Part shown: piece by piece, positions 36,141-48,478 of the stretch
How the letters are laid out: every line of letters begins with the position of its first letter
Position numbering within the stretch: position 1 is the first letter of the stretch
From: Pseudovirgaria hyperparasitica
Taxonomy: Eukaryota > Ascomycota > Dothideomycetes > Acrospermales > Acrospermaceae
DNA length: 64,000 nt
Reading direction: 5' to 3'
Assembly: GCF_010093815.1 (NCBI RefSeq)
Contig: NW_022985552.1
Location: 62,001-126,000, forward strand
Notes under the pieces: model-generated
Seen by the model: the letters and a program-made list of their open reading frames with translations, nothing else
Databases searched by the model: none
Told to the model about the DNA's origin: nothing
Program-made: the position numbers and the translations under genes

Positions 36141-36817
36141 TCAAGCTTTACTTTTCAAGAACCTTCTTAACAGAGCTAAGTTAACCGGGAGCGGCTCACC
36201 CATCCAAGTCGCAAGTTGCGAGTGGTCGCGGATGTCGTCTCCAGTGTTTGGATGAACAAGAGCTGATAGTGGACCACGGTTGATTACCAGCCACGGCACG
36301 AAAGCACCAAACTGCTCTGATCTGCAATCAGCAACTGTCAAGTAAGACTTAAGCTGTGACATATCTACCAGGTGTGAAGAGGTTTACTTCGAACATGCCG
36401 GTGTAATGTGGTCCGATGGGCTTGTCCCATGGCTGATATATCCTCAGTTCCGGAACTGATTCAAATTTAGTGATATACGTGGAAATTTTGGAGAACACAC
36501 ATTCACGCCTTATCCTTTCCCACAGTTCTTTCGCGAACTTGGTCTGTCCTTCATCACTCTGGAGAAAGTAAATATGAACATCAAAACCTCCACGCACTCC
36601 GTTGTCTATGGGAGAAGTGAATTCTGAATATGCTTTGCTCTTGACTCCAGTCTGCGGATTCTTGAACGATTTACCATCATCGTTTCGCTCACTGTGACTA
36701 TTGTCAGAATTACTGATGTATGAACATGCAATCATGTTCAACGTACTCTGGAAGAGCAGGAAGATTTTGGTATCCCTCCAGGGGAGAGGGGTAGGTGTAT
36801 AGACTCGGGTCACTCAT
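36141..36817 (-). CDS. DOPA 4,5-dioxygenase family protein
   Basis: Members are small non-haem iron enzymes (PF08883 type). In basidiomycetes they open the DOPA ring for betalain pigments; ascomycete substrates are mostly unknown. Three exons: 36817-36747, 36697-36369 and 36316-36141, giving 191 residues. The start is MSDPSLYTYPSPLEGYQNLP. Family motifs are FDVHIYFLQ, FAKELWERIRREC, ELRIYQPWDKPIGPHYTGMF, EVNLFTP, FGAFVPWLVINRGPLSALVH and HPNTGDDIRDHSQLATWMGE. His residues in DVHIY, GPHY and LVHP are probable iron ligands or active-site residues. The last acceptor is the second of two nearby AGs, the only one that keeps the frame. Confidence 0.9.
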
Positions 36818-37465
36818 TGTGTATAGCTGATAGAACTAATGCTGAACGAGATGTTGTCTGGCAGGATTCGTGGTACTCTTGGTGACTATTATGTGCGAGC
36901 AAAGACCCGTGCGTTACTCGGTTTGTCAGCGGAATTAGGAAGATCTTGCCCTGGTGGGATGTGTTCAGAAGTAGTCAGGGCAATCTTCGACTACAATAAC
37001 AACGTTGGATGACATCTGGAGACCGGCGTCGTGGTTTGTCAGGCAGTCGGCCACAAAATGCGCCCGGTTATGCGTTGGCCTTAATAATTGCGAAGCATTC
37101 CTGGAAAATCACGCGTCCAAAGTAGCATCTGAAGTAGCTTTATTACACTCATATTGCGCCGGTCCATTGACGTCTGACGGAATATCACAGCTAAGCAAGG
37201 ACATACCCTTTAGACAAGGCTGCGATTTGCAAGACCATTGAGACCTCAAGGTCTTGATATTTGTACCCTTTCCTTTAAATTGGAAATATCCACCAGTTTT
37301 GCGTGGGTTGGGCACCAAAACTAGGGTTTTATGCCTTACAGCCTTACGTGCAGTGTGCCCCTCGTTCCAGAAATTATGACTCCGCAAACGGTCTGTGTGT
37401 GTCATTTGCGCCCACGGCTATAAGTCAATTGACCTGGACCAGGTTTGACTTCCACTACATACACC
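36818..37465. other. Divergent promoter region between the DOPA-dioxygenase-like gene and AsnRS
   Basis: 648 bp with starts facing away on both sides. No open frame or repeat of note; regulatory sites were not resolved. Confidence 0.5.
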
Positions 37466-39255
37466 ATGGCCGACAAAACCTACTATGTCGACGAGACTGT
37501 CGGCAAGGATGAAAGCGCAACTGAGGGCACTCAGTTGCTACCATTCCGCACTGTACAAGCCGCTTATCTCAAGTTTGGTGACACTGCCAATTATCTCGTT
37601 CGAAAAGCCACTGAAGTCGCCGAGAATGCCGCTGAATCTGCACCCGCTGACTGGCAACCTGCGGCAAAAACAGCGTTGAAAAATGCCAAGAAGTACGCTG
37701 AGCAACTGAAGAAGAAAGAAGCCAAGGAAAAAGAACAGCTGGAAAAGAAAGCAAAAGAAGACTCTGAGCGAGCTAAGGTGCTCGAAGAAGCCAAGAAAGT
37801 GGTTATCACAGAAGACCCGAGCTTACCAAAGGCTATCAAGATCAAGCTCCACGAAAAGGATCCTGCTTCAATCCAGCTACGCAAATTTGGAGACAGTAGC
37901 GACACTAACCGTGGGACACGGGTGAGGGTGTTCGGAAGAGTCCACCGTGAGCGCAAACAGAAAGATATCATCTTCATAACATTAAGAGACGGCTACGGAC
38001 AATTGCAATGTATCATCAACGCCCCTCTTTCGAAAACTTATGACATGCTCACCCTGACGCGGGAAACATCTATAGAAGTACTCGGAGAGATGTGTGAGGT
38101 TCCCAAGGGCAACAACGCACCAGATGACAGGGAGCTGCAAGTCGACTTCTTCAAGATTGAACCAGAGTGGAAGGCTGCTGGTGGTGAGGATGCCATAACC
38201 AACAGAGTCAGCGCAGACACCGAGCATGCCACACTTCTCAACCTACGACATCTAACGCTAAGAGGTGATACTGCGTCAAGTGTCATGCTAGTTCGAGATA
38301 CTGTCGAATTTGCATTCAACCAAGTCTATCGCGAACTCAAGATCCGTAAAGTCAGCCCTCCAGCGATGGTCCAGACACAAGTTGAGGGCGGTGCCACTCT
38401 ATTCAAGTTCGACTATTACGGAGAACCTGCTTTTCTTACTCAATCCTCTCAACTCTATCTCGAGACCTGTCTTCCATCCATGGGCGATGTATACTGTATT
38501 GAGAAATCATTCCGTGCTGAGAAGTCCCTGACGCGGCGTCATCTTTCAGAATACACTCATGTCGAAGCGGAACTTGACTTTATCACCTTCGATGACCTAC
38601 TGGAACATCTTGAGCATGTAATGTGCCGAGTCCTTGAAGTTACACTGGCTGACGCCGATACTGCTGCACATATCAAAAAGCTCAACCCCGATTTCAAGAT
38701 GCCAGAACGTCCCTTCATGCGTATGCGATACTCAGATGCCATCCAGTGGCTCATCGAGCATGATATCCCCAACGAAGATGGCGAGCCGCATAAGATTGGA
38801 GACGATATCGCAGAGGCAGCGGAGCGGAAGATGACCGATATTATCAACCGACCTATCTTCCTTACGCATTTCCCGGTGGAGATCAAGGCTTTCTATATGA
38901 TGAAGGACAAAGAAGACAAGACCATCACTGAAAGTGTCGACTGCCTCATGCCAGGTGTAGGAGAAATTGTGGGAGGTAGCATGAGGATCTACGATCTCAA
39001 GGAACTCAGTGAGGCCTTTATCAGAGAGGAAATCGACCCGACGGAATACTATTGGTACACTGACCAGAGAAAGTAAGCATAGTATCAAAGAACGATATAT
39101 TCGGGCACATACTGACATGTCTCTCTAGGTATGGCTCTTCTCCCCACGGTGGCTATGGTCTAGGTCTGGAGCGATTCCTTGCATGGCTCTGCAACCAACA
39201 CACCGTCCGGGATACATGCTTGTATCCTCGATACTTCAAGCGCTGCAAACCTTAG
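37466..39255 (+). CDS. DED81: Cytosolic asparaginyl-tRNA synthetase
   Basis: Charges tRNA-Asn with asparagine in the cytosol. Two exons, 37466-39072 and 39129-39255, with a GTAAGC…CTCTAG intron of 56 bp, give 577 residues. The open frame extends upstream to 37445, but the first ATG is at 37466 ([17 protein letters not shown]), which fits the family. A Lys/Glu-rich helical stretch (about 80-115) is typical of fungal AsnRS. The anticodon-binding OB domain contains [20 protein letters not shown]. Class II motif 2 appears as [20 protein letters not shown] and motif 3 as [14 protein letters not shown], the latter encoded by the short second exon. Nothing is missing. Confidence 0.96.
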
Positions 39256-39523
39256 TGGATTATTAGCCGCTTGTTGCCCTTATCTCTGCAAGATGTGTTG
39301 AAAACCCTATACATTAAGCAAAATGTCATATGTGGAATTATGAGATAGACTAAATTCAAAACTTGATACACTACCTCCTATAGCTGACTACCTGTGATTG
39401 GCAACGGCTAATTTCAAAGTCCTAGGTAATCGAATTATTGAGTCTCAAGCGTCAGCGCAACGAGAGCCTGCTCTTTGCAACAGAGTTGACATCCTAGTAG
39501 ACCAGGTCTCGAAAGCGTTGACC

Positions 39524-39991
39524 ATGCAGCTGTACCTTGGTATGTACTGTGCTGTGCTCCACGAACGAAATACAGGATGTCAAAAGCCCCCGTGGACCTT
39601 GCTTCCCTGTCGCCATCAAAGTACATGAACTTCTACCACTGACCCCAAACGATCTCACCCGACGCCAAACGACCAGCCAACATCAGTTGATCAACAAGAC
39701 ATCCACTATTTTCATCAGTACCCACCACCCCCTCAAACCCAGCCTATTGTTCAGTATCCATTTCTCGCAGTACAGCGACTTGACACTGACCCAATTCGTC
39801 TTCCTCTTGACGCATCTCCCCTGTTCCGAAACCTCTATGACATGCAATGCCCCACGACGTCTCTCTCAGACACCTTTGCAGAAACCGTCGATAAATTCGA
39901 AAGTAGACCTGGTGTAGTCGTCAACGACGTATGCGTCGCAGTCGCAAAGCCGACGCGAGGAATGGGTCTTAGTTACGCTGGAGTGGTATAA
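39524..39991 (+). CDS. Possible small gene after AsnRS
   Basis: A protein-like frame runs to a stop at 39989-39991: QDIHYFHQYPPPPQTQPIVQ, RLDTDPIRLPLDASPLFRNL, VDKFESRPGVVVNDVCVAVA. It has no upstream ATG of its own, so an intron is needed. ATG 39524 with a strong GTATGT donor at 39540 and the acceptor before 39687 keeps the frame and gives 106 residues (intron 147 bp). A middle exon at 39574-39618 also fits the phases but would need a 34-bp first intron. The exact model is uncertain and I do not recognise the family. Confidence 0.4.
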
Positions 39992-40621
39992 TGTGGAGTG
40001 GAAACGAGGAGCAGATCGAGCGAAGAAGCCAAAATGAAAGGACAAACATAGATATCATGCTTGAATAGTGAAGTAAAGGACACCCCTCGAGAGTCGTCAA
40101 TCCGTGTCTGTGGTCTTGAGTAAAATGAAGAGATGGCGAGTATGAGTAGTCTCTTCAATGTCAGTTCCCTGTGGCACTGTAATGGTTAGGCACCGCTTAA
40201 CTGTGGCCGGGGCCTTGCAAATAATTTAACAGTTGCCACAATTGGAAAAGGCAAAGGAAATGGTGAAGGGGGGTTGTATATCAAATTAATCGTTTCCATT
40301 CAGTATATAAACTACATCGCCGAAGGGTATGAAATGTTCCTAGCACCTCCTTAAAAAGAGTACCCAACTCTGGCCCGTAAATTCATCAAATCCAGTCTAA
40401 AACGGAGGAACAGATTTCGTGGATTACGTGGATTTTGCGGACATAGTGGTACAAAAAGCGCACAAGTCATTGTCGGTCATCTTTGTCTTCGTTGGTAGTC
40501 GTGTTCGTCATCAGAAGGCCAAGGAAAAGCCCTCCTGTGCCGATGCTTCCAATCCCGTCCGAAGTCCGCATGCCAAGTACGCCGAGATAGTGAAACAACC
40601 ATAGGAAACCCATATGTGGTA
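39992..40621. other. Intergenic
   Basis: Convergent flanks of the small gene and the C2H2 regulator. No gene-like frame, RNA gene or repeat noted. Confidence 0.5.
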
Positions 40622-42610
40622 TTACATAGTTTGGTCTAGTTCGCGAAAAGCGTCAAAATTCATCTCGTTGCTGAAGTCGCAGTTTATAAGGGCATCGATA
40701 GATCCCGAGTCCATCGTGGTCCCACAATACGAGTTGAACTCGTAGCTCTCGTCGAAAAGGCTTTCTATGTTATCGTTTTGCATGCATGGGGATCCTGGTG
40801 GTGTCTCAATCTTCGAGAAGCTTGGTAGATGCTCTATACTTGGATGACCTGGAGATGGTACAGAAGCTGGTGAAGTGCTATCTGACGGTGACATCGGTGG
40901 CGTTCGGTCAAATGAGTTCGTTGATGCTTGCGTCGTTGTCCGGCTCATCATTGTCGCCTCCGGGGCAACTCCTCCAGAGCTGAAAGATTTGCTTTCTTGT
41001 GAGATGGGACTCGTAGCATGTAAATTTTCCAAACTATCACTGTCAGATGATGCTAATATTGCTTCCGATCCCACATACCTGAATGGATCCGAGGAGTGAT
41101 CTGACTGGCTATCAAACGACTCGTAGCTGTCGTTGTAATGGCTCGTATCCAAATTGAAGTCGGCGTCTGGTGACATTGACCCAGAGGGTGGGGAGCTTGC
41201 CGAGACTGAGGAAGCACTAGATGCTAGAGCTCGACGAGTTTTCGCGGCTTTGCTCACTCTTGCCTCCATGTCTGGTCGATTCTTCTTTGGTCGGCCTCGC
41301 TTGGCATTTCTCTTCTCAACGTTTGGGAATGCACCACTGCACATTCCCCGTTGTCGATGTCGAGTGAGGGCATCTTGGCGTGCAAATCCGGCTCCACATG
41401 GGCATTTGTTCGACTTGTCACCTGTGTGTATCTTCGCATGGCGCTTCAGGTCGTGTTGTCGAACGAATTTCTTGTTGCAGTGGTTACACTTGTATTGCCG
41501 GTCGTTCAAATGGGTTTGGACGTGTGCACGTATGTTCTCTCTTCTCCCGAAATCCTTATTACACCCGTTCCAAAGGCAAAACCATCGTCCACTTTCGGTG
41601 TCTTGGGCGCTGATGAACTGTTGTACATCCTCGTTGCTGATACCAGTATCCTCAATTGTCGCATCAATCTGTACACCAGCAATTTCTATTGCCTGTGGTG
41701 AAGAAGCTTGTGTCGCATTGGAAGAGTAGAACGAATTGTCGGGATGTGCTCCATGGGGAGGTTGAAGGATGACTTGGCTGTTGGGAAATATCTGTCGAAT
41801 GACGTTGCTATTCAGTGGCGCAAATTGCCCAAAATCATGGGAGATTTGATGATGAGGTGAAGAATGAGGGGATGCATGAGTATGAGACGGCGACGAATGA
41901 TCCGAGCAGTAGGATGATGCGTAGCTCATATCGGTAAGAGGACTTGTCAATCCAGCGAAACGATCGTCAAACATGGGTGGATCAAGATGGATGTCCTTCA
42001 TGTCCCCCAAATTTGATGGCATCGGTGCGAAATCCACATGGCCTCCTCGCCCAAATCTTTGTTTCTGAGGCGTGGCTTCAGGCGTCATAAGTGCTCCCAG
42101 ATTAGCTTGTAGGTCGTCGACGCCCCCAAACTCGTTCATTTCGTTCATTGCGTTCTGTAATTCATTGTATTTCTCGAGGATAAGCTGCTGTTGTCTTTGT
42201 TTTCTTCTCTCGAGGGTTTCTGCGTCATGCGGTGAGATGTCCCCGTTACATTGGGGACTACTTACTAGAGATGTCTGAGTGGATTCTAAAACTTGAGTGC
42301 CCGGCTGGTGACTATGCTGCTGCGCTACTTGCGTCGATGGTTGCTGTGTATATTGTTGCCTGTAGTTAGTATCTATACTTACGCTTGGGTGACTTTCCTG
42401 CGAAACTGTTTGGTTAGTATTGTGGTCGCATTGTTGTCCAAGGCGCATTGGGCGACCCTCGAGGCTTAAACCTCGGCGGTGTCCAAGTTGCCTTTGTACG
42501 GCTGCAGGAAGCGGTCGTACTAGGGCAGGCGCGTACATAGCTGGTGTTGAGTTTTGTCGTCGATGGTATGTGCGACGGTCAGCTACTCCTGAGGATGGAT
42601 TGGACAGCAT
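40622..42610 (-). CDS. ACE2: C2H2 zinc-finger transcription factor of the Swi5/Ace2 type
   Basis: In yeasts Ace2/Swi5 drive genes for daughter-cell separation after mitosis; in moulds Ace2 relatives affect conidiation, pigment and wall genes. Intronless model of 662 residues from ATG 42610 (MLSNPSSGVADRRTYHRRQN). The frame is open further upstream (…SIEQYNSGLHLPPT) after a possible TGTAG acceptor at about 42690, so a short 5' exon is possible. The Gln/Ser-rich N-terminal half is probably regulatory. Zinc fingers lie at about 345-423: WFCLWNGCNKDFGRRENIRA (finger 1), YKCNHCNKKFVRQHDLKRHA (finger 2) and a CPCGAGFARQDALTRHRQRG partial finger. They are followed by a basic RNAKRGRPKKNRP stretch (AT-hook or nuclear signal). 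The finger sequence, especially the third, is typical of Swi5/Ace2. Confidence 0.85.
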   Translation of the reverse strand: MLSNPSSGVADRRTYHRRQNSTPAMYAPALVRPLPAAVQRQLGHRRGLSLEGRPMRLGQQCDHNTNQTVSQESHPSVSIDTNYRQQYTQQPSTQVAQQHSHQPGTQVLESTQTSLVSSPQCNGDISPHDAETLERRKQRQQQLILEKYNELQNAMNEMNEFGGVDDLQANLGALMTPEATPQKQRFGRGGHVDFAPMPSNLGDMKDIHLDPPMFDDRFAGLTSPLTDMSYASSYCSDHSSPSHTHASPHSSPHHQISHDFGQFAPLNSNVIRQIFPNSQVILQPPHGAHPDNSFYSSNATQASSPQAIEIAGVQIDATIEDTGISNEDVQQFISAQDTESGRWFCLWNGCNKDFGRRENIRAHVQTHLNDRQYKCNHCNKKFVRQHDLKRHAKIHTGDKSNKCPCGAGFARQDALTRHRQRGMCSGAFPNVEKRNAKRGRPKKNRPDMEARVSKAAKTRRALASSASSVSASSPPSGSMSPDADFNLDTSHYNDSYESFDSQSDHSSDPFRYVGSEAILASSDSDSLENLHATSPISQESKSFSSGGVAPEATMMSRTTTQASTNSFDRTPPMSPSDSTSPASVPSPGHPSIEHLPSFSKIETPPGSPCMQNDNIESLFDESYEFNSYCGTTMDSGSIDALINCDFSNEMNFDAFRELDQTM

Positions 42611-44054
<1,444 letters not shown>

Positions 44055-44318
44055 ATGCGTAAAGACTGGGATAAGGAAAATGTCGGATAGATCATGATAC
44101 TCTCTAGCTTTCAGAATATCTGTAGCTAATATGAAATTCTGAATCATGATCCATCCCTCGTATGAAAGTTTCCTATATCTATGTGCGATGCTACTTCCAA
44201 ATATGTTCTCAAATCATCACGGAGAACGACCCGCCTAAAGCACGAATCGACACCATCCCATGATGGGCCGCGGAACAAAACCCTATTGAACGCCACTCTT
44301 AACACGTCGAGAAGTCCG

Positions 44319-45971
44319 TTAAAATTCCATATCGTCGTCATCACCCCTCTCTCTCTTTCCCCTTCCCTCTTCCTTAATGACCTCCGCCACAAAGCTCCTG
44401 AAGTAGTCGATATACTCCTTCAAACTCGTCTTCTCCCAATCATTGATAGTTCTTCCCTCCGTTTCGTCCCCGCCTTCCCAGGAATCAATCTCGCCCAAGC
44501 ATTGAGTGACTGTCGGAACACTGAAAGGATCGAATTCCTCTAGCTTGCGTGTATCGATCGGCACACAGATCCTGCCTGTGCCAGGATGCACGCAGAACGG
44601 GCTTTTCAGCAAATGGATCAGCTTCTTAGACACTTCAGCATCGAGTCGAGGATACGTGTATTCGAGTACGATATCTTGCTTCGCGTTCAGCAAGGCCTTC
44701 TTGTCGAGCGACGCTGAGACGCCGCTCTCGGCAGACTTGTCGATATCGCCCCATTTGGAGATGGAGGCGCGACCCGGTGACGAGTCCCATTTCTTCTGTA
44801 GGGCTTCGCGGAGTTTAAGGTCGGGAATGAGGGAGAGGAGGTGTGCGGCTTTGTCTTCGCTTGCCCAGGGGTCTTGCGAGATGAGAACGTCTTCTTGAAA
44901 GTGGGAGCTGAGGAGGTTGAGGGACCGGCTAGAAGAGAGGTCAATATATAGTCATCCACCGAAGGATGCCGAATACTCACGTAAGATGCGGGTGGAGCGG
45001 TCTTTTTATATTGACCTTCTTCCCACTTTTATCGCCGCCTTTGAGCAATTCTAGATAGCCAGCAATAGCTCTCCTCCTAGTGTCGTCCATCTCTCTCGCT
45101 TTCTTGTCGCAAACCCATGCGTGAGCACCACGGCGACCAGAATAGACCCACAGAATGAGTTCGAAGCCGAAATCTTCCCTTAAAGCCTTGTCGACGACTT
45201 TTATCGCCATGGTTATAAACGTCCAGCACTTATGGCAGATACTCGCGCCTTTACAGCATGCCCGAATATCGTCATAATCTGTCATATCTATGTCGAAAAC
45301 AAGCTCTTTCTTGATCGGGCGAAACGCGGAAGCTTTTCGTAACGTCTTTCGTTCCCGTGGGTCGGTTGTGTACTGGGGCCCGATCTCGAAACGTGAGGGA
45401 ACCATTTGGACGCACTGTTTGCGAAGCCTGAACTCATCTTAGCATACTTTCAGGCTCCAATGAGTGTTATACCAACAGGTCAGCAGTAAGAAAAGATTGG
45501 TAGCGAAGATATACATCGTCCGCGCCACGCGGTACAGTGAAAGCGAATTCGCGATGCATGAAATCAGCCGTTGGGACAGGTGAATGATTCAGCCATTGAA
45601 AAAGATATCGAAAGGGACAGAGACGTTGGTAAAAGGCTCGCATAACCTCGGTGTCTGAGTTGCTGGCATTTCGCGATACAGGCCTGTAAGGGTCAATTAG
45701 TGCAGGCTTCATCATGACTGCTGGGGGAGCCCTACGCCGGCACTGGTGGCGACGACGGAATCTCATCTTTGACCACAGGAGCACTCGATGAATATTCATC
45801 ATCTGAGTCTCCATCTCCAAACATATCGTCTAGATTTACGGTGCGTTTGGTCTCGGTGGCTGCTTCTCCGTCCTCCATCTTGATATCCTCTGTGGCGCCA
45901 TTCTCTGGTTGGGTATTTGCCATTGGCGCATCCTGTGTCTGGGTTGACTGTGGCGATACTGAGTGAGGCAT
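44319..45971 (-). CDS. PRI1: DNA primase small (catalytic) subunit
   Basis: Makes RNA primers for DNA polymerase alpha at origins and on the lagging strand. Four exons: 45971-45736, 45683-45477, 45427-44981 and 44928-44319, giving 499 residues. Donors at exons 1 and 2 (GTAGGG, GTTGGT) were chosen over nearby GTs because only they keep the frame. Motifs are AFYQRLCPFRYLFQWLNHSP, HREFAFTVPRGADDVYLRYQSF, ELVFDIDMTDYDDIRACC (catalytic Asp pair in VFDIDMTDYD), ICHKCWTF (zinc), ILWVYSGRRGAHAWVCD and FCVHPGTGRICVPID. The acidic N-terminus (about 80 residues) is an extension relative to yeast Pri1 and looks disordered. Confidence 0.95.
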
Positions 45972-46499
45972 TATTCATACATGCGCATGTAATTAGAGCC
46001 CAGGAGTATGGCAGTGTGAGGTGTAGTTGGAGAGGGGAGTTGCTATATTCTTTCTACTTTGGGAAGACGCGCCTTAGGACGCGTGCCACGCGCACGCGAC
46101 AAGCGAAGACAGTTTTACCGAAGTTCCAACCAACCCTTCAATCACTGCAACCTACCTACCATAGCTCGCATGATGGCAAGAAAATATCAACAAAACTTGT
46201 TATCTGGCCCACTACTGTGATATCGAGATCATATTGTTCGGTTTGAGCATGTGCCTATGTTCAAAGGAGATATAGAATGCGAGAACTTCTCCGGCTCGTC
46301 ACACTAAACATATTCCCTCAATCTAGTGTATGCGATCGCAATACTCCTAACCCTCATTTTATCGACTGGAACCATCATTCATCTCTATGTCTCCTGACAA
46401 CATGCCGATGTTTACAAAACAAATGCTCGAAAACGCCATCGTAAATGCAATCATCACAACATTATCATCTAAACAAGTATGCCCTCCATGACGTTGGAT
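45972..46499. other. Intergenic between PRI1 and allantoinase
   Basis: PRI1 upstream region and allantoinase 3' flank, both on the minus strand. No repeat, RNA gene or further frame recognised. Confidence 0.5.
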
Positions 46500-48109
46500 C
46501 TAGTCTGCTCTCTTGCGCGGCTCCAATAGAAGTTTACCAGTAGGTCCGGCCTTGTTTACGAATCCGTTCATACGGTCAAACACCTTACGCCCTCGGACCC
46601 AAGTCTCTTTGACCACGCCTTGTAGCGTGCGGTTCTCGTATGGCGAGCATTTGTTCCGAAATAGCATTGCGCTTTTCTCGACGACGAAACTACTTTCATC
46701 ATCGAATACACAGATGTCACCGTCATAGCCTACAAGAAGGTCACCTTTGACACCTTCGAGGCCGACTTGACGAGCGGTCTCTTTGCAGCACCATCTCACA
46801 ACATCCTCGATGTCGAAGCTTTGGTCACGGCGTTTACCTTCGGTCCAAAGAATGGGCAGACCAAGACCAACGCTACTAATGCCACCCCAGGCAGCAAAGA
46901 AATCTCCCTGCTTGTCCGATGGAGCCTCGTCGCTTGACGAGATTGCCGGAGGTAGCAGCTTTAAATCGGGTGTACAAGGTGAGTGATCTGAAACTACGGT
47001 CTTGATGACCGGGTCCTGGGATCTAGGTCTCGTAAGCTCTTCCCACAGACCATCCTGATTTGACTTCGTGCGGATTGGCGGACAACACTTGTGACGCGTG
47101 TCACCGTTCTGGATTTCCTCCGCGGCGAGCGACAAATAATGAAAGCAAGTCTCGGCGGTAATCTTCACGCCCTTCGCACGAGCTTCGCGGAGTAGTGGGA
47201 TGGCTTCAATCGCTGAGAGATGAACGATGTGCAGCGGTAGGTTGGGAGCGAGGTGCGCCAAAGAGATAATCTCATCAATCGCACATGTTTCAAATGAAGC
47301 TGGTCGTGAGTCCAGGAATGTGCTGTATGCATCAAGCGGGCCTGATGGTGCAAGAGGTGGCAATGAACTCTGGACACCGTCTCCGACAGAGGCAGTGATA
47401 GGCGGAGTCATCTCAGCATGGAACATCAGAGTCGTCGGCTCGTCAGCGAGCGCCAGCATAGCCTTCTCAATGTCGCCAGCTGATACTGCAGGAAACTCCT
47501 CGACCTATTGCTATGTTAGTGTCGTTGACTGTACGCCACCTGACCAGAATACACACTTACACCACTCTCGATGAGGAAGCCTTTGAACCCGCGAACACCG
47601 GCTCGAACCAGATCCTTAAGATGACCATCATTTCCAGGAATGATGCCTCCGTAGAACCCAACATCAACCCAGCACTTGCCCTGGGCAGCAGCAATCTTCT
47701 CATTCAAATTGGCCACAGTCGTGGTCGGCGGAATCGCATTCAGGGGCATATCAACCACTGTAGTCACACCCCCAAACGCCGCGGCCCTCGTACCTGTATG
47801 AAAGCCCTCCCACTCCGTCCGTCCTGGCTCATTGAGATGCACATGCGCGTCGACAAGGCCAGGCAGCACGAGGTGCGGGCTATGATCGACATATGTTGTC
47901 CCAGGCGGGAAATCAGAGCGCGGAAGCACAGAATGGAATATCGACGTGACTTTCCCAGTGACTTGCGAGACGACGATGGTCGCTTCGGTAATGCGACCAG
48001 ATATGACTGCGCGTGAAGAGGCTATGACTGAGATGGCAGGCGGGCTGGATGCGGACCACTCCCAGCGCGGAGGCGATGTCGAGGGAGCGTCTGTTGCGTG
48101 GGGCGCCAT
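46500..48109 (-). CDS. DAL1: Allantoinase
   Basis: Opens the allantoin ring to allantoate in purine degradation, letting the fungus use purines as nitrogen. Two exons, 48109-47561 and 47504-46500, with a GTAAGT…CAATAG intron of 56 bp, give 517 residues. The amidohydrolase metal motifs are complete: GLVDAHVHLNEPGRTEWEGF, GVRGFKGFLIESGV (the Lys that is carboxylated), TLMFHAEM, LPLHIVHLS and VVSDHSPCTPDLK. The C-terminus (NRTLQGVVKETWVRGRKVF) is also typical. Dihydroorotase or hydantoinase is less likely given the LNEPGRTEWEG motif. Six GATA-factor sites lie directly upstream. Confidence 0.95.
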
Positions 48110-48209
48110 GTTTGCAGAATCTCGATTTGCAATGTATAGACGAGTTTACGAAAGGAGTCCAAAGGATCAGCAAGAGTCAGAAAACGCGAGGTCGACCGTA
48201 ATGCTTAGC

Positions 48210-48478
48210 TTATCGGCGCCTTAGAGATAAGCCTTGAGTGTATAGATAAGGGCTTCCCGGAACGGGGCGAGCTAAGGGGTAGATAAAGAGCCACAACAAC
48301 ACAACAACGGTGTCGAAACACAACCTCAACTTGCAGTAGAAGAGGTAAAGCAAAAAAGGAGTCAGGCAGAGTGGAACACGGCAAACAATAAATAGCAACG
48401 CGTTGGTGGAGGGAGGAAATCTGGGGTACAGCGGTCTTATCCCAAGCCATCGAGCACTCCGTAGATAATAGATCCACT
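48210..48478. promoter_or_regulatory. Cluster of six GATA-factor sites upstream of allantoinase
   Basis: GATAAG/CTTATC or AGATAA matches lie at 48210-48215, 48227-48232, 48246-48251, 48282-48287, 48436-48441 and 48473-48478, that is 101-369 bp upstream of the ATG. Four are the full GATAAG core in one orientation or the other. This is the expected layout for AreA/Nit2 control of a purine-use gene. Site positions are seen; function is inferred. Confidence 0.65.
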
